Below, one piece after another: positions 45,422-52,619 of a stretch of DNA of 64,000 nucleotides. How positions within the stretch are numbered: the stretch's first letter is position 1; the number at the start of each line of letters is the position of its first letter. The notes below the pieces were generated by a model that did no database searches, was not told the origin of the DNA, and saw nothing but the letters and a program-made list of their open reading frames with translations. Origin of the DNA: WHSO01 sp050485485 (lineage in GTDB: Bacteria; Pseudomonadota; Alphaproteobacteria; SMXQ01); the NCBI GenBank assembly GCA_050485485.1, contig JBJHBM010000004.1, positions 1 to 64,000 on the forward strand. The letters run 5' to 3'. The translations under genes and the position numbers were made by a program.

Positions 45422-46051
45422 TTGCGCGCGCACCGTCACCTCGTCGTATTCGCACGCGCCCCCCGGCGCGGCGCCGTCAAGCGCCGCCTCGCCGCCGCCA
45501 TCGGCGACCGCGCCGCCCACCGCTTCTATGTGGACACCACTCGTGCGCTCCTCCGGCGCCTCGGCCGCGACCCGCGCTGGCGACTCGTGCTCGCGGTGAC
45601 GCCCGATGGCTTCGCCCGGCGCGGCCGGTTCTGGCCCCAGGGCGTCGCGCGCATGCCCCAGGGAACGGGCGACCTGGGCGCACGCATGGCGCGTGTGTTC
45701 GCGCGACTGCCGCCGGGCCCCGCCGTGATCGTCGGCAGCGACATTCCCGCGATCGTGCCCGCCCACGTCGCGGCGGCGTTCGCGGCGCTCGGCACCGCCG
45801 AGGCGGTGTTCGGCCCGGCTGCCGACGGCGGCTATTGGCTTGTCGGGCTCGCGCGCCGGCGCGCACCGGGCGCGTTGGCGCGGCGCCTGTTCCGGGGCGT
45901 GCGTTGGTCCACCGCGCAGGCGCTCGCGGACACCCGCGCCAATCTGCCGCCGGGGGCGGAGGCTGAGCCGCTCGCGGTGCTGGAGGACGTGGACGACGCG
46001 GCGGCCCTACGGCGCCAGAAAGCCGTGGCGCGCGCGGCGCGCGTTTGCTAA
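45422..46051 (+). CDS. DUF2064/TIGR04282 nucleotidyltransferase-like protein
   Basis: A 209-residue protein of the GT-A/nucleotidyltransferase-like DUF2064 family: RHLVVFARAPRRGAVKRRL at the N terminus (family form FAKAPxPGxVKTRL), MPQGTGDLGARMARVFARL, VGSDIPAIVP and GPAADGGYWLVGLARR. The best start is the TTG at 45422, because the conserved N-terminal strand begins at once after it and no ATG or GTG is available between it and the preceding gene; GGAAGG lies close before it. With the upstream TIGR04283 gene it forms a recurring pair of unknown pathway. Confidence 0.82.
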   Translation: MRAHRHLVVFARAPRRGAVKRRLAAAIGDRAAHRFYVDTTRALLRRLGRDPRWRLVLAVTPDGFARRGRFWPQGVARMPQGTGDLGARMARVFARLPPGPAVIVGSDIPAIVPAHVAAAFAALGTAEAVFGPAADGGYWLVGLARRRAPGALARRLFRGVRWSTAQALADTRANLPPGAEAEPLAVLEDVDDAAALRRQKAVARAARVC

Positions 46052-46100
46052 ACGCCCTGCGAGCCCGGCGGATCGCCGGGCGGCGGCAACGAAGCGGGGC

Positions 46101-46940
46101 ATGAGCATGGCAACGGCGGTTTCGTGGCGCGAGCAGGTGGCGAACTTTGTCGAAAGTCCGCGCATCCAGCGCGTCATCATGGCGTTGATCGTGCTCAACG
46201 CCGTGACGCTCGGGCTCGAGACCTCGCCCACGGTCATGGCCCATGCCGGCGACCTGTTGCACGCCATCGACCGCGCCGTGCTCGCCGTGTTCGTGGTGGA
46301 GATCGCGGCCAAGCTCATTGGGCGTGGATTCGGCTTCTTCAAGAGCGGCTGGAACGTCTTCGACTTCATCGTGGTGTCGATCGCGTTGGTGCCCGCCGCG
46401 GGGCCGTTCACGGTGCTGCGCGCCCTGCGCATCCTGCGCGTCCTGCGGCTCCTCTCGGTGGTGCCGAAGATGCGGCGCGTGGTCGAATCTCTGCTGCGCG
46501 CGGTGCCGGGAATCTCCTCTATCGCGGCGATCCTGCTGCTGATCTTCTACGTCTTCGCGGTGATCGCAACCAACCTGTTCGCCGCCAGCTTCGACGACTG
46601 GTTCGGAACCGTCGGGCGCTCCATGTACTCGCTGTTCCAGATCATGACGCTGGAAAGCTGGTCGATGGGGATCGTGCGCCCGGTGATGGAGGTTTACCCG
46701 TACGCCTGGCTGTTCTTCGTGCCGTTCATCCTGATCGCCACCTTCACCATGCTCAACCTGTTCATCGCCATCATCGTCTCCGCCATGCAGGAACAGGCGG
46801 AGCACGACCACGCAGAGGAGATAGCCGCGATCGAGGACGCCAAGGCCGAGGAGACGGCCCTGTTCAAGCGCGAGATCGGGACGATCCGCAAGGAGCTGGC
46901 GGAGATCCGCGACCTGCTGGAGCGCCGCGGCGGAGGGTGA
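46101..46940 (+). CDS. Voltage-gated ion channel, NavAb/NaChBac-like
   Basis: A 279-residue single-domain, six-helix cation channel expected to form tetramers. S1-S3 occupy about residues 23-100; S4 has arginines every third position in VLRALRILRVLRLLSVVPKM (near 103-125); S5 is AAILLLIFYVFAVIATNLF; the pore loop has the filter MTLESWSMGIVRPV (near 182-187), close to TLESWS of bacterial sodium channels; S6 is IATFTMLNLFIAIIVSAM. The C-terminal 45 residues form a charged coiled coil (EEIAAIEDAKAEETALF). Glutamate in the filter supports Na+ or mixed Na+/Ca2+ selectivity. It follows the DUF2064 gene by 49 bases. Confidence 0.95.
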   Translation: MSMATAVSWREQVANFVESPRIQRVIMALIVLNAVTLGLETSPTVMAHAGDLLHAIDRAVLAVFVVEIAAKLIGRGFGFFKSGWNVFDFIVVSIALVPAAGPFTVLRALRILRVLRLLSVVPKMRRVVESLLRAVPGISSIAAILLLIFYVFAVIATNLFAASFDDWFGTVGRSMYSLFQIMTLESWSMGIVRPVMEVYPYAWLFFVPFILIATFTMLNLFIAIIVSAMQEQAEHDHAEEIAAIEDAKAEETALFKREIGTIRKELAEIRDLLERRGGG

Positions 46941-47002
46941 GGCGCGTCCTGGGCGTCATGGCCCGCGTCATACGGAACGCGACGAAAAGAAAAATGCCGC
47001 TC

Positions 47003-47533
47003 CTACTTCTCCCTGAGGCGCGGCATCAGCTCGACCAGGTTGCAGGGGCCGTTGCGCGAGTCGAGCTGGTACTTGAGGATCTCGTCCCAGCCGTCGCGGC
47101 ACGCCGAGGGCGAGCCCGGCAGGGCGAAGACGTAGGTGCCGCCGGCGACACCGCCGATGGCGCGCGACTGCATCGTGGAGGTGCCGACCTTCTGGTAGGA
47201 GATCATCCGGAACAGCTCGCCGAAGCCCTCGATCTCCTTGTCGAACATCGGCTTGAGTGCCTCCGGCGTCACGTCGCGCCCGGTGATTCCGGTGCCGCCG
47301 TTGGTGATGACGACGTCGATCTCAGGGTCGATGATCCATGCGTGGACCCGCTCCTGGATCAGCTTGGGGTCGTCCTTGACGATGGCGCGCGCGGCGAGCT
47401 TGTGTCCCGATCCCTGTAGCCGGTCCACCAGCGTCCTGCCCGATTCGTCGTCGGCCTCGGTACGGGTGTCGGAGACGGTGAGCACCGCGATGTGGACGGG
47501 GAGGAACTTGCGCGATTCGTCGATGCCGGGCAT
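47003..47533 (-). CDS. moaB: Molybdenum cofactor biosynthesis protein B
   Basis: MoaB/MogA-type protein that adenylylates molybdopterin or a related step. The 176-residue protein has VHIAVLTVSDTRTEADDESG at the start, the molybdopterin-binding DVVITNGGTGITGRDVTPEAL, FDKEIEGFGELFRMISYQKVG, STMQSRAIGGVAGGTYVFALPGSPSAC and the C-terminal LVELMPRLREK. The ATG at 47533 (MPGIDESRKF) is the family start. It is the last gene of the udg-slt-moaB series on the minus strand. A MoaD-like gene lies at 52.3 kb, but in a different context. Confidence 0.95.
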   Translation of the reverse strand: MPGIDESRKFLPVHIAVLTVSDTRTEADDESGRTLVDRLQGSGHKLAARAIVKDDPKLIQERVHAWIIDPEIDVVITNGGTGITGRDVTPEALKPMFDKEIEGFGELFRMISYQKVGTSTMQSRAIGGVAGGTYVFALPGSPSACRDGWDEILKYQLDSRNGPCNLVELMPRLREK

Positions 47534-47580
47534 GGCGGGATTCCTGTCGATGAAGCTGCGGAACGCGCGGGCGGCGTGCG

Positions 47581-49485
47581 TCAGGGACGCTCTTCGGCCA
47601 CGCCGAAGGTCGCGCCGTCGAGACTTACATAGACGGGCCAGCGCCCGCCCGCAAGGGCGTCCAGCGACGGATTCTCCTGGCCGAGGCGCGAGCGGTAGGC
47701 CCACAGGTTCTGCAGCACCGACTTAACGAAGCCGCGGGTCTCGGCGAGCGGAATCATCTCTATGAACAGCAGCGGGTCCGAATCGTGGAGTATCTCGCGC
47801 TGCCACCTGGCAAGGTTGCCCGGCCCGCCGTTATAAGCAGCGATGGCGAGGATCAGGTTGCCTGACACGACCTCGCCCCCGAGCAGGTAGCTGACGTAGC
47901 GCTGGCCGAGCTCGAGGTTGAGCTGCGGGTCGAACAACTCGGTGCCGTTGGCGCCGCGGAAGCTGCGACGGTCCTCGGACATATAGCGCGCGGTCGCGGG
48001 CATGAGCTGCATCAGCCCGCGCGCGCCAGCGCGCGAGCGCGCACGCACGTTGAACGCCGATTCCTGGCGGGTAAGGGCATAGACCAGTGCGCGGTCGATG
48101 CGGTAGCCGCCGTTCGGCATCCAGTGGGGCAGGGGGTAGAGCGCGGCATCAAGCCGTTCCCCGGTGCCGGTGAGCAGTACGCGCCCCGCTCGCAGCGCAG
48201 CGCCCGGCATGTCGGCGGCGTCCGACAGGAGGGCGACGGTGCGCAGCACCGCGGGCGAGAGGCCGAGGCGCACGGCGCGCAGCTCGGCCTCGGCGCGTTC
48301 CCCCTCGCCAATCTGGAGCAGCGCCAGCACGCGACGCCCGGCGGGCTTGGCGGAGAAGGCGGCGAGGTCGCGGGCGACCACGTCGGACGCGCCCCACTCG
48401 TAGCCGGGCTCATGGCCGCGGATGCGCGCGGCGAGCTGGCCGTAGAAGGTGCGGTCATGGCGCGCGGCGCTTGCCATCAGCGCGCCGACGCGTGCCATGT
48501 CGCCGCCCTTGAGGGCGGCGCGCCCCGCCCAGAAGGCGCCCGCTGCCTGCTCGGCGGGCGTGGCGGTATCGGCCTGCGACAGGGCCTCCAGGTAGCGCCG
48601 GGCGTCGTCGAGGAAGCCGAGCCGGAAGGCGGCAAGCCCGGCCCACCACAGCGCCTGGGGGGCCTCCGCCCCGGAGCGGTCGGCGGCGCGGCGCGCGAGC
48701 GCGTAGGCCTTGTCGGTGTCGCCGCGCCGGAACCAGCCTGCCGCGATCAGGGCGCGCGCCCGATCGATGCCGGCGGGGCCGACCGCGCGCGCGATCTCGG
48801 GCTGGTCGAGGTAGCGCTCGGAGACGGTCAGGTACTCGCGCCGCACGTTGGCGGCGACATGGGCGACGGCGTGGCGCTCGGCGGCGTTGATACCGACGCG
48901 GCGCGCGGGCCCGTTGGCGGCGGCGGCGGGATCGACGTTGTTCGACGACACGGTGAAGCGGTCGCGCGGGCGCTCGGGCGCGGGGACGTTGGCGGGCTTG
49001 CGCTGGAGTGCGAGCGCATGGATGCGCTGGGCGTCGGGATGATCGGCATGGGTTCCGAGCCAGTCGCGCAGTTCCGCGTAGCGTGAGCGGTAGGCGGTCG
49101 GGTGCAGGTAGCGCTGGGCCTGGACGTGGCCCATCAGAACGCGGTCGTGGAGACGCGCAATCTGCCGGTCGGCCTCGGCCCAGCGGCCCGCCTCCTGCAG
49201 CGCGAAGATCTCGCGATAGAGCGCGGCGTCGGCCACCGAGAGAATCTCCGGCACCTCGACCGCGCGCGGGGGGCGGGTGAATGGGGCGTCGGCGGGCGGC
49301 AGGGAGACAACGGTCGTATCGGAGGCGGAAGCAGGCGCACCGGCGAGGCCCGCGAGCAGGAGGAGGCTCCCCAGCCCCATCCCCGCGGCCACGCGCAGGC
49401 ACACACCGGACCATCGGCCCGGTCCCGGATTTGCGGCCTCCGGGCCGTCCCCCCTTACCGTACTGCGGATCATGCCAAGGTACAT
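47581..49485 (-). CDS. slt: Soluble lytic murein transglycosylase
   Basis: A periplasmic enzyme that cleaves peptidoglycan glycan strands to 1,6-anhydro ends. The 634-residue precursor has a signal peptide (LGSLLLLAGLAGAPASA), a long alpha-helical superhelix (Slt70 U-domain-like, with TPR-like repeats such as DTDKAYALARRAADRSG) and a C-terminal SLT domain with the catalytic glutamate near residue 474 in ALTRQESAFNVRARSRAGA, then GLMQLMPATARYM and IAAYNGGPGNLARW. The start at 49485 has GAGG upstream; ATG at 49473 is an alternative. It lies between udg and moaB, each within about 50 bases. Confidence 0.95.
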   Translation of the reverse strand: MYLGMIRSTVRGDGPEAANPGPGRWSGVCLRVAAGMGLGSLLLLAGLAGAPASASDTTVVSLPPADAPFTRPPRAVEVPEILSVADAALYREIFALQEAGRWAEADRQIARLHDRVLMGHVQAQRYLHPTAYRSRYAELRDWLGTHADHPDAQRIHALALQRKPANVPAPERPRDRFTVSSNNVDPAAAANGPARRVGINAAERHAVAHVAANVRREYLTVSERYLDQPEIARAVGPAGIDRARALIAAGWFRRGDTDKAYALARRAADRSGAEAPQALWWAGLAAFRLGFLDDARRYLEALSQADTATPAEQAAGAFWAGRAALKGGDMARVGALMASAARHDRTFYGQLAARIRGHEPGYEWGASDVVARDLAAFSAKPAGRRVLALLQIGEGERAEAELRAVRLGLSPAVLRTVALLSDAADMPGAALRAGRVLLTGTGERLDAALYPLPHWMPNGGYRIDRALVYALTRQESAFNVRARSRAGARGLMQLMPATARYMSEDRRSFRGANGTELFDPQLNLELGQRYVSYLLGGEVVSGNLILAIAAYNGGPGNLARWQREILHDSDPLLFIEMIPLAETRGFVKSVLQNLWAYRSRLGQENPSLDALAGGRWPVYVSLDGATFGVAEERP

Positions 49486-49534
49486 ACCCCGGCCTCGGGG
49501 CAGGGGGCAAGCGCGCCGGCCTTCGCCCCCGGCC

Positions 49535-50356
49535 TCAGCCGGCTTCGATACGGCGGCGGATCTCCAGCAGGTCGCGCCAGGCGGCGCGCTTCTGGGCGGG
49601 CGAGCGCAGCAGGAACGCCGGATGGTAGATCGGCATGGCGGGCACCGGGCGGGCCATGCCGGGCGTGGCGTAGTCCACCCAGCGCCCGCGCAGCTTCATG
49701 ATGCCGTCGGAGGTCGCGAGCAGGGTCTTGGCGGCGACGCCCCCCACCATCACCAGCACCACGGGATCGACGATTTCGATGGTGCGCTCGACGAACGGCA
49801 GGCAGGCGGAGATCTCGGCGGGGGTCGGGTTGCGGTTGCCGGGCGGGCGCCAGAAGATCGTGTTGGTGATGAGCACGTGGTCGCGGTCGAGGCCGATCGC
49901 CGCCAGCATGCGGTCGAGCAGCTTGCCTGCCGCGCCGACGAAGGGCTTGCCCTGGCGGTCCTCCTCGGCGCCCGGCGCCTCGCCCACCAGCAGCACGCGC
50001 GCCTGCGGGTTGCCGTCGTAGTAGCACAGGTTTGTGGCGGTCGCCTTGAGCGGGCAGCCGTCGAACGCCGCGAGCGCGGCCCGCAGCTCCTCGAGTGTCG
50101 CGATGCCCGCGAGCGCCGCGCGTGTCGCGCCGTCGCCGCCGGCGCCGAGGGAGGCGGGCGTCATGGCCGCCGGCGCGGCTGAGGGCGGTCTGGGCGGAGG
50201 TGTGGGCCTGGCGAGGGACGGGGGAAGCGTCGGTGGCGCCGGTGGCGGGGCCGCGCTTTCCGCGAAGCGGTCGGCGGGCATCGCGGCCAGCGCCTCGTCG
50301 GCACCCGCCTCCACCTGCCAGCGCAGGGCCTCGAACAGCTCGTCCCGTTCCGCCAT
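49535..50356 (-). CDS. Uracil-DNA glycosylase, family-4-related, atypical
   Basis: A 273-residue enzyme that removes uracil from DNA. The catalytic motif A is VGEAPGAEEDRQGKPFVG and motif B is IYHPAFLLRSP, as in family 4. The family normally binds a 4Fe-4S cluster through four cysteines including an N-terminal C-x2-C; here the corresponding segment reads AFDGCPLKATATNLCYY, so the pair is not intact, though C in ISACLPFVE remains. About 80 N-terminal residues are Pro/Ala-rich and probably disordered. It diverges from an ABC exporter and precedes slt by 49 bases. Confidence 0.9.
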   Translation of the reverse strand: MAERDELFEALRWQVEAGADEALAAMPADRFAESAAPPPAPPTLPPSLARPTPPPRPPSAAPAAMTPASLGAGGDGATRAALAGIATLEELRAALAAFDGCPLKATATNLCYYDGNPQARVLLVGEAPGAEEDRQGKPFVGAAGKLLDRMLAAIGLDRDHVLITNTIFWRPPGNRNPTPAEISACLPFVERTIEIVDPVVLVMVGGVAAKTLLATSDGIMKLRGRWVDYATPGMARPVPAMPIYHPAFLLRSPAQKRAAWRDLLEIRRRIEAG

Positions 50357-50468
50357 GGGCGAACCCTAGCACGGCGCGGTGACGGAACGAAGCGGGGGAA
50401 CGAAACGCGGATAGGGGCGTTGCGGATGGCATTCGCGTCCCGCTCGTTATCGGCTATGGTTCCGCGCC

Positions 50469-51428
50469 ATGCAGCCCGCCCCCGATCCATCCGCCCTCGA
50501 TCCGTCCATCGTCGTTTCGATCCGCGGCCTCGCCAAGACCTATGCCTCTGGCTTCGAGGCGCTCAAGGGCGTGAGCCTCGACATCCGGCGCGGTGAGATC
50601 TTCGCGCTGCTGGGCCCCAACGGCGCCGGCAAGACCACGCTCATCAGCATAGTCTGCGGCATCGTGCGGCCGAGCGCGGGGCGGGTGTTGGTGGACGGCT
50701 TCGACGTCGTCGCCGAATTCCGTCAGGCGCGCGCGCGCGTCGGCCTAGTGCCCCAGGAACTCACCACCGACGCCTTCGAGACGGTATGGGCCACGGTCAG
50801 CTTCTCGCGCGGCCTGTTCGGCAAGCCGCCCGCGCCCGCCCACATCGAGAAGGTGCTGAGGGCGCTGTCGCTGTGGGACAAGAAGGACAGCAAGATCATG
50901 ACGCTGTCCGGCGGCATGAAGCGCCGGGTGATGATCGCCAAGGCGCTCTCCCACGAGCCCAGCATCCTGTTCCTCGACGAGCCCACCGCGGGCGTCGACG
51001 TGGAGCTGCGCCGCGACATGTGGGCGCTGGTGCGCGCCCTGCGCGAGACCGGCGTCACCGTCATCCTCACCACCCACTACATCGAGGAGGCGGAGGAGAT
51101 GGCCGACCGCGTCGGCGTCGTCAGCAGGGGCGCGCTGATCGTGGTGGAGGAGAAGGCGGAGCTGATGCGCAAGCTCGGCAGCAAGCGTCTCACGGTGCAA
51201 CTCCACGCGCCGCTCGCGCGCGTGCCCGACGCGCTCGCCGGCTTCGGCCTCGAGCTCGGCGCGGACGGCGGCGAGCTCACCTTCACCTACGACACCCAGG
51301 CGGCGCGCACCGGTATCGCGCGGCTGCTCGCTGCGTTCTCGGAGGCCGGCATCCCGGTCAAGGACCTGCAGACCGAGCAGAGCTCGCTCGAGGAGATCTT
51401 CGTGGACCTGGTGCGGGGGCGGCGATGA
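50469..51428 (+). CDS. ABC exporter ATP-binding protein
   Basis: A 319-residue ABC-2 type ATPase (CcmA/DrrA-like). Walker A is LLGPNGAGKTTLIS, the Q-loop is GLVPQELTTDAF, the signature is TLSGGMKRRVMIAKAL (LSGGM rather than LSGGQ), Walker B ILFLDEPTAGVD, and the H-loop VILTTHYIEEAEEM. A C-terminal domain of about 90 residues follows, as in DrrA-like exporters. It is coupled by ATGA to its permease gene, forming a two-gene exporter. The substrate cannot be deduced; candidates are drugs, lipids or polysaccharide. Confidence 0.93.
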   Translation: MQPAPDPSALDPSIVVSIRGLAKTYASGFEALKGVSLDIRRGEIFALLGPNGAGKTTLISIVCGIVRPSAGRVLVDGFDVVAEFRQARARVGLVPQELTTDAFETVWATVSFSRGLFGKPPAPAHIEKVLRALSLWDKKDSKIMTLSGGMKRRVMIAKALSHEPSILFLDEPTAGVDVELRRDMWALVRALRETGVTVILTTHYIEEAEEMADRVGVVSRGALIVVEEKAELMRKLGSKRLTVQLHAPLARVPDALAGFGLELGADGGELTFTYDTQAARTGIARLLAAFSEAGIPVKDLQTEQSSLEEIFVDLVRGRR

Positions 51429-52186
51429 ACCTCCATGCGATCCGCGCTATCTATCTGTTCGAGATGGCGCGCACCTGGCGCACCCTGGCTCAGAGCATTG
51501 TCTCGCCGGTGATCTCGACGGTGCTCTACTTTGTCGTGTTCGGAGCCGCCATCGGTGCACAGATGACCGACATCCACGGCGTTTCCTACGGCGCCTTCAT
51601 CGTGCCGGGGCTGATCATGATGTCGCTGCTCACCCAGAGCATCGCCAACGCCTCCTTCGGCATCTACTTCCCGCGCTTCACCGGCACCATTTACGAGGTG
51701 CTGTCGGCACCGGTCTCGGCGATGGAGATCGTGGCGGGCTACGTCGGTGCTGCCGCCACCAAATCCATGATCCTCGGCCTCATCATCCTCGCGACCGCCG
51801 CCTTCATCGTGCCGCTCGAGATCGCACACCCGGTGCTGATGATGCTGTTCCTGGTGCTCACTGCCGTCACCTTCTCGCTGTTCGGCTTCGTTATCGGCAT
51901 CTGGGCCGACGGGTTCGAGAAGCTCCAGCTGGTGCCGCTCTTGGTGGTGACGCCGCTCGCCTTCCTCGGCGGCAGCTTCTACTCGATCGACATGCTGCCG
52001 CCGTTCTGGCGTGCGTTGTCGCTGTTCAACCCGGTAGTCTATCTCATCAGCGGCTTCCGTTGGGCGTTTCACGGCACCGCCGAGGTCCACGTCGCCGTCA
52101 GCCTCGCCATGACCGGTGCTTTCATGGCGGCGTGCCTCGTCGCGATCGGCTGGATTTTCTGTACCGGCTGGCGCCTCAGGAACTGA
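51425..52186 (+). CDS. ABC-2 type exporter permease
   Basis: A 253-residue membrane protein with six hydrophobic segments, the partner of the ATPase that overlaps it by 4 bases. The N terminus (RAIYLFEMARTWRTLAQSIV) carries the amphipathic coupling region, then STVLYFVVFGAAIG, YGAFIVPGLIMMSLLTQSI, PRFTGTIYEVLSAPVSAMEI, and the C-terminal LPPFWRALSLFNPVVYLISG motif typical of ABC-2 (NodJ/DrrB-like) permeases. Upstream is udg on the other strand. Confidence 0.92.
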   Translation: MNLHAIRAIYLFEMARTWRTLAQSIVSPVISTVLYFVVFGAAIGAQMTDIHGVSYGAFIVPGLIMMSLLTQSIANASFGIYFPRFTGTIYEVLSAPVSAMEIVAGYVGAAATKSMILGLIILATAAFIVPLEIAHPVLMMLFLVLTAVTFSLFGFVIGIWADGFEKLQLVPLLVVTPLAFLGGSFYSIDMLPPFWRALSLFNPVVYLISGFRWAFHGTAEVHVAVSLAMTGAFMAACLVAIGWIFCTGWRLRN

Positions 52187-52298
52187 CCGGTTGACGCATT
52201 CGTGATCGCACGCGCGACCCGGTATGGTTGCAGGGCGCGGGGCCGGATGATATGGTTGATATCAACGTATTAAAGGAAGCCTCTCCGGGACTACTGAC

Positions 52299-52616
52299 GT
52301 GCCGCACGTCCATTTCACCAGCAATCTCGAGCGTCATCTCGCGGTGCCGAGCCACGAGGTCGCGGGCGCCACGGTTGCCGAGGCGCTGGCGGTGGTGTTC
52401 GCGGCCAATCCCCGGCTGCGCGGCTACCTGCTCGACGACCAGGGGCGACTGCGCCGCCACGTCAACGTATTCGTGGACGGCGCGCCGATCGTCGATCGCG
52501 ACCGGCTTTCTGATCCCGTCGCCTCAGGCGGCGAGATCTTCGTCTTCCAGGCGTTGAGCGGAGGCTTGCCACTGGATGATTGCGGAGGCTCACCACTCAA
52601 TGATTGCGGAGGTTGA
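52299..52616 (+). CDS. MoaD/ThiS-like ubiquitin-fold protein with repeated Gly-Gly tail
   Basis: A 105-residue beta-grasp protein. The core has HVHFTSNLERHLAVPSHEV, ATVAEALAVVFAANPRLRGYL, RRHVNVFVDGAPI and SGGEIFVFQALSGG, where the Gly-Gly at residues 88-89 is the usual C-terminal activation site of MoaD/ThiS proteins. Here the chain continues with two 8-residue units (GGLPLDDC, GGSPLNDC) and ends again in Gly-Gly. The start is a GTG at 52299. It lies 3 bases before a beta-propeller gene. No moaE, thiG or E1-like activating gene is next to it, so a role in molybdopterin or thiamine synthesis is not supported by context. Confidence 0.85.
   Translation: MPHVHFTSNLERHLAVPSHEVAGATVAEALAVVFAANPRLRGYLLDDQGRLRRHVNVFVDGAPIVDRDRLSDPVASGGEIFVFQALSGGLPLDDCGGSPLNDCGG
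52560..52607 (+). repeat. 24-bp tandem duplication at the MoaD-like 3' end
   Basis: Two 24-base units (52560-52583 and 52584-52607) share GGAGGCT, CCACT and ATGATTGC with 4 mismatches. A third copy of the first five bases (GGAGG, 52608-52612) closes the array and acts as the ribosome binding site for the gene starting at 52620. In frame the units encode GG-L/S-PL-D/N-DC. Confidence 0.85.
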
Positions 52617-52619
52617 TCG

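Noticed and set aside
44709..46051. Arsenosugar biosynthesis function for the glycosyltransferase pair
   Set aside because: The common label comes from family naming; no arsenic methylation or resistance gene is visible nearby, so only the family is reported.
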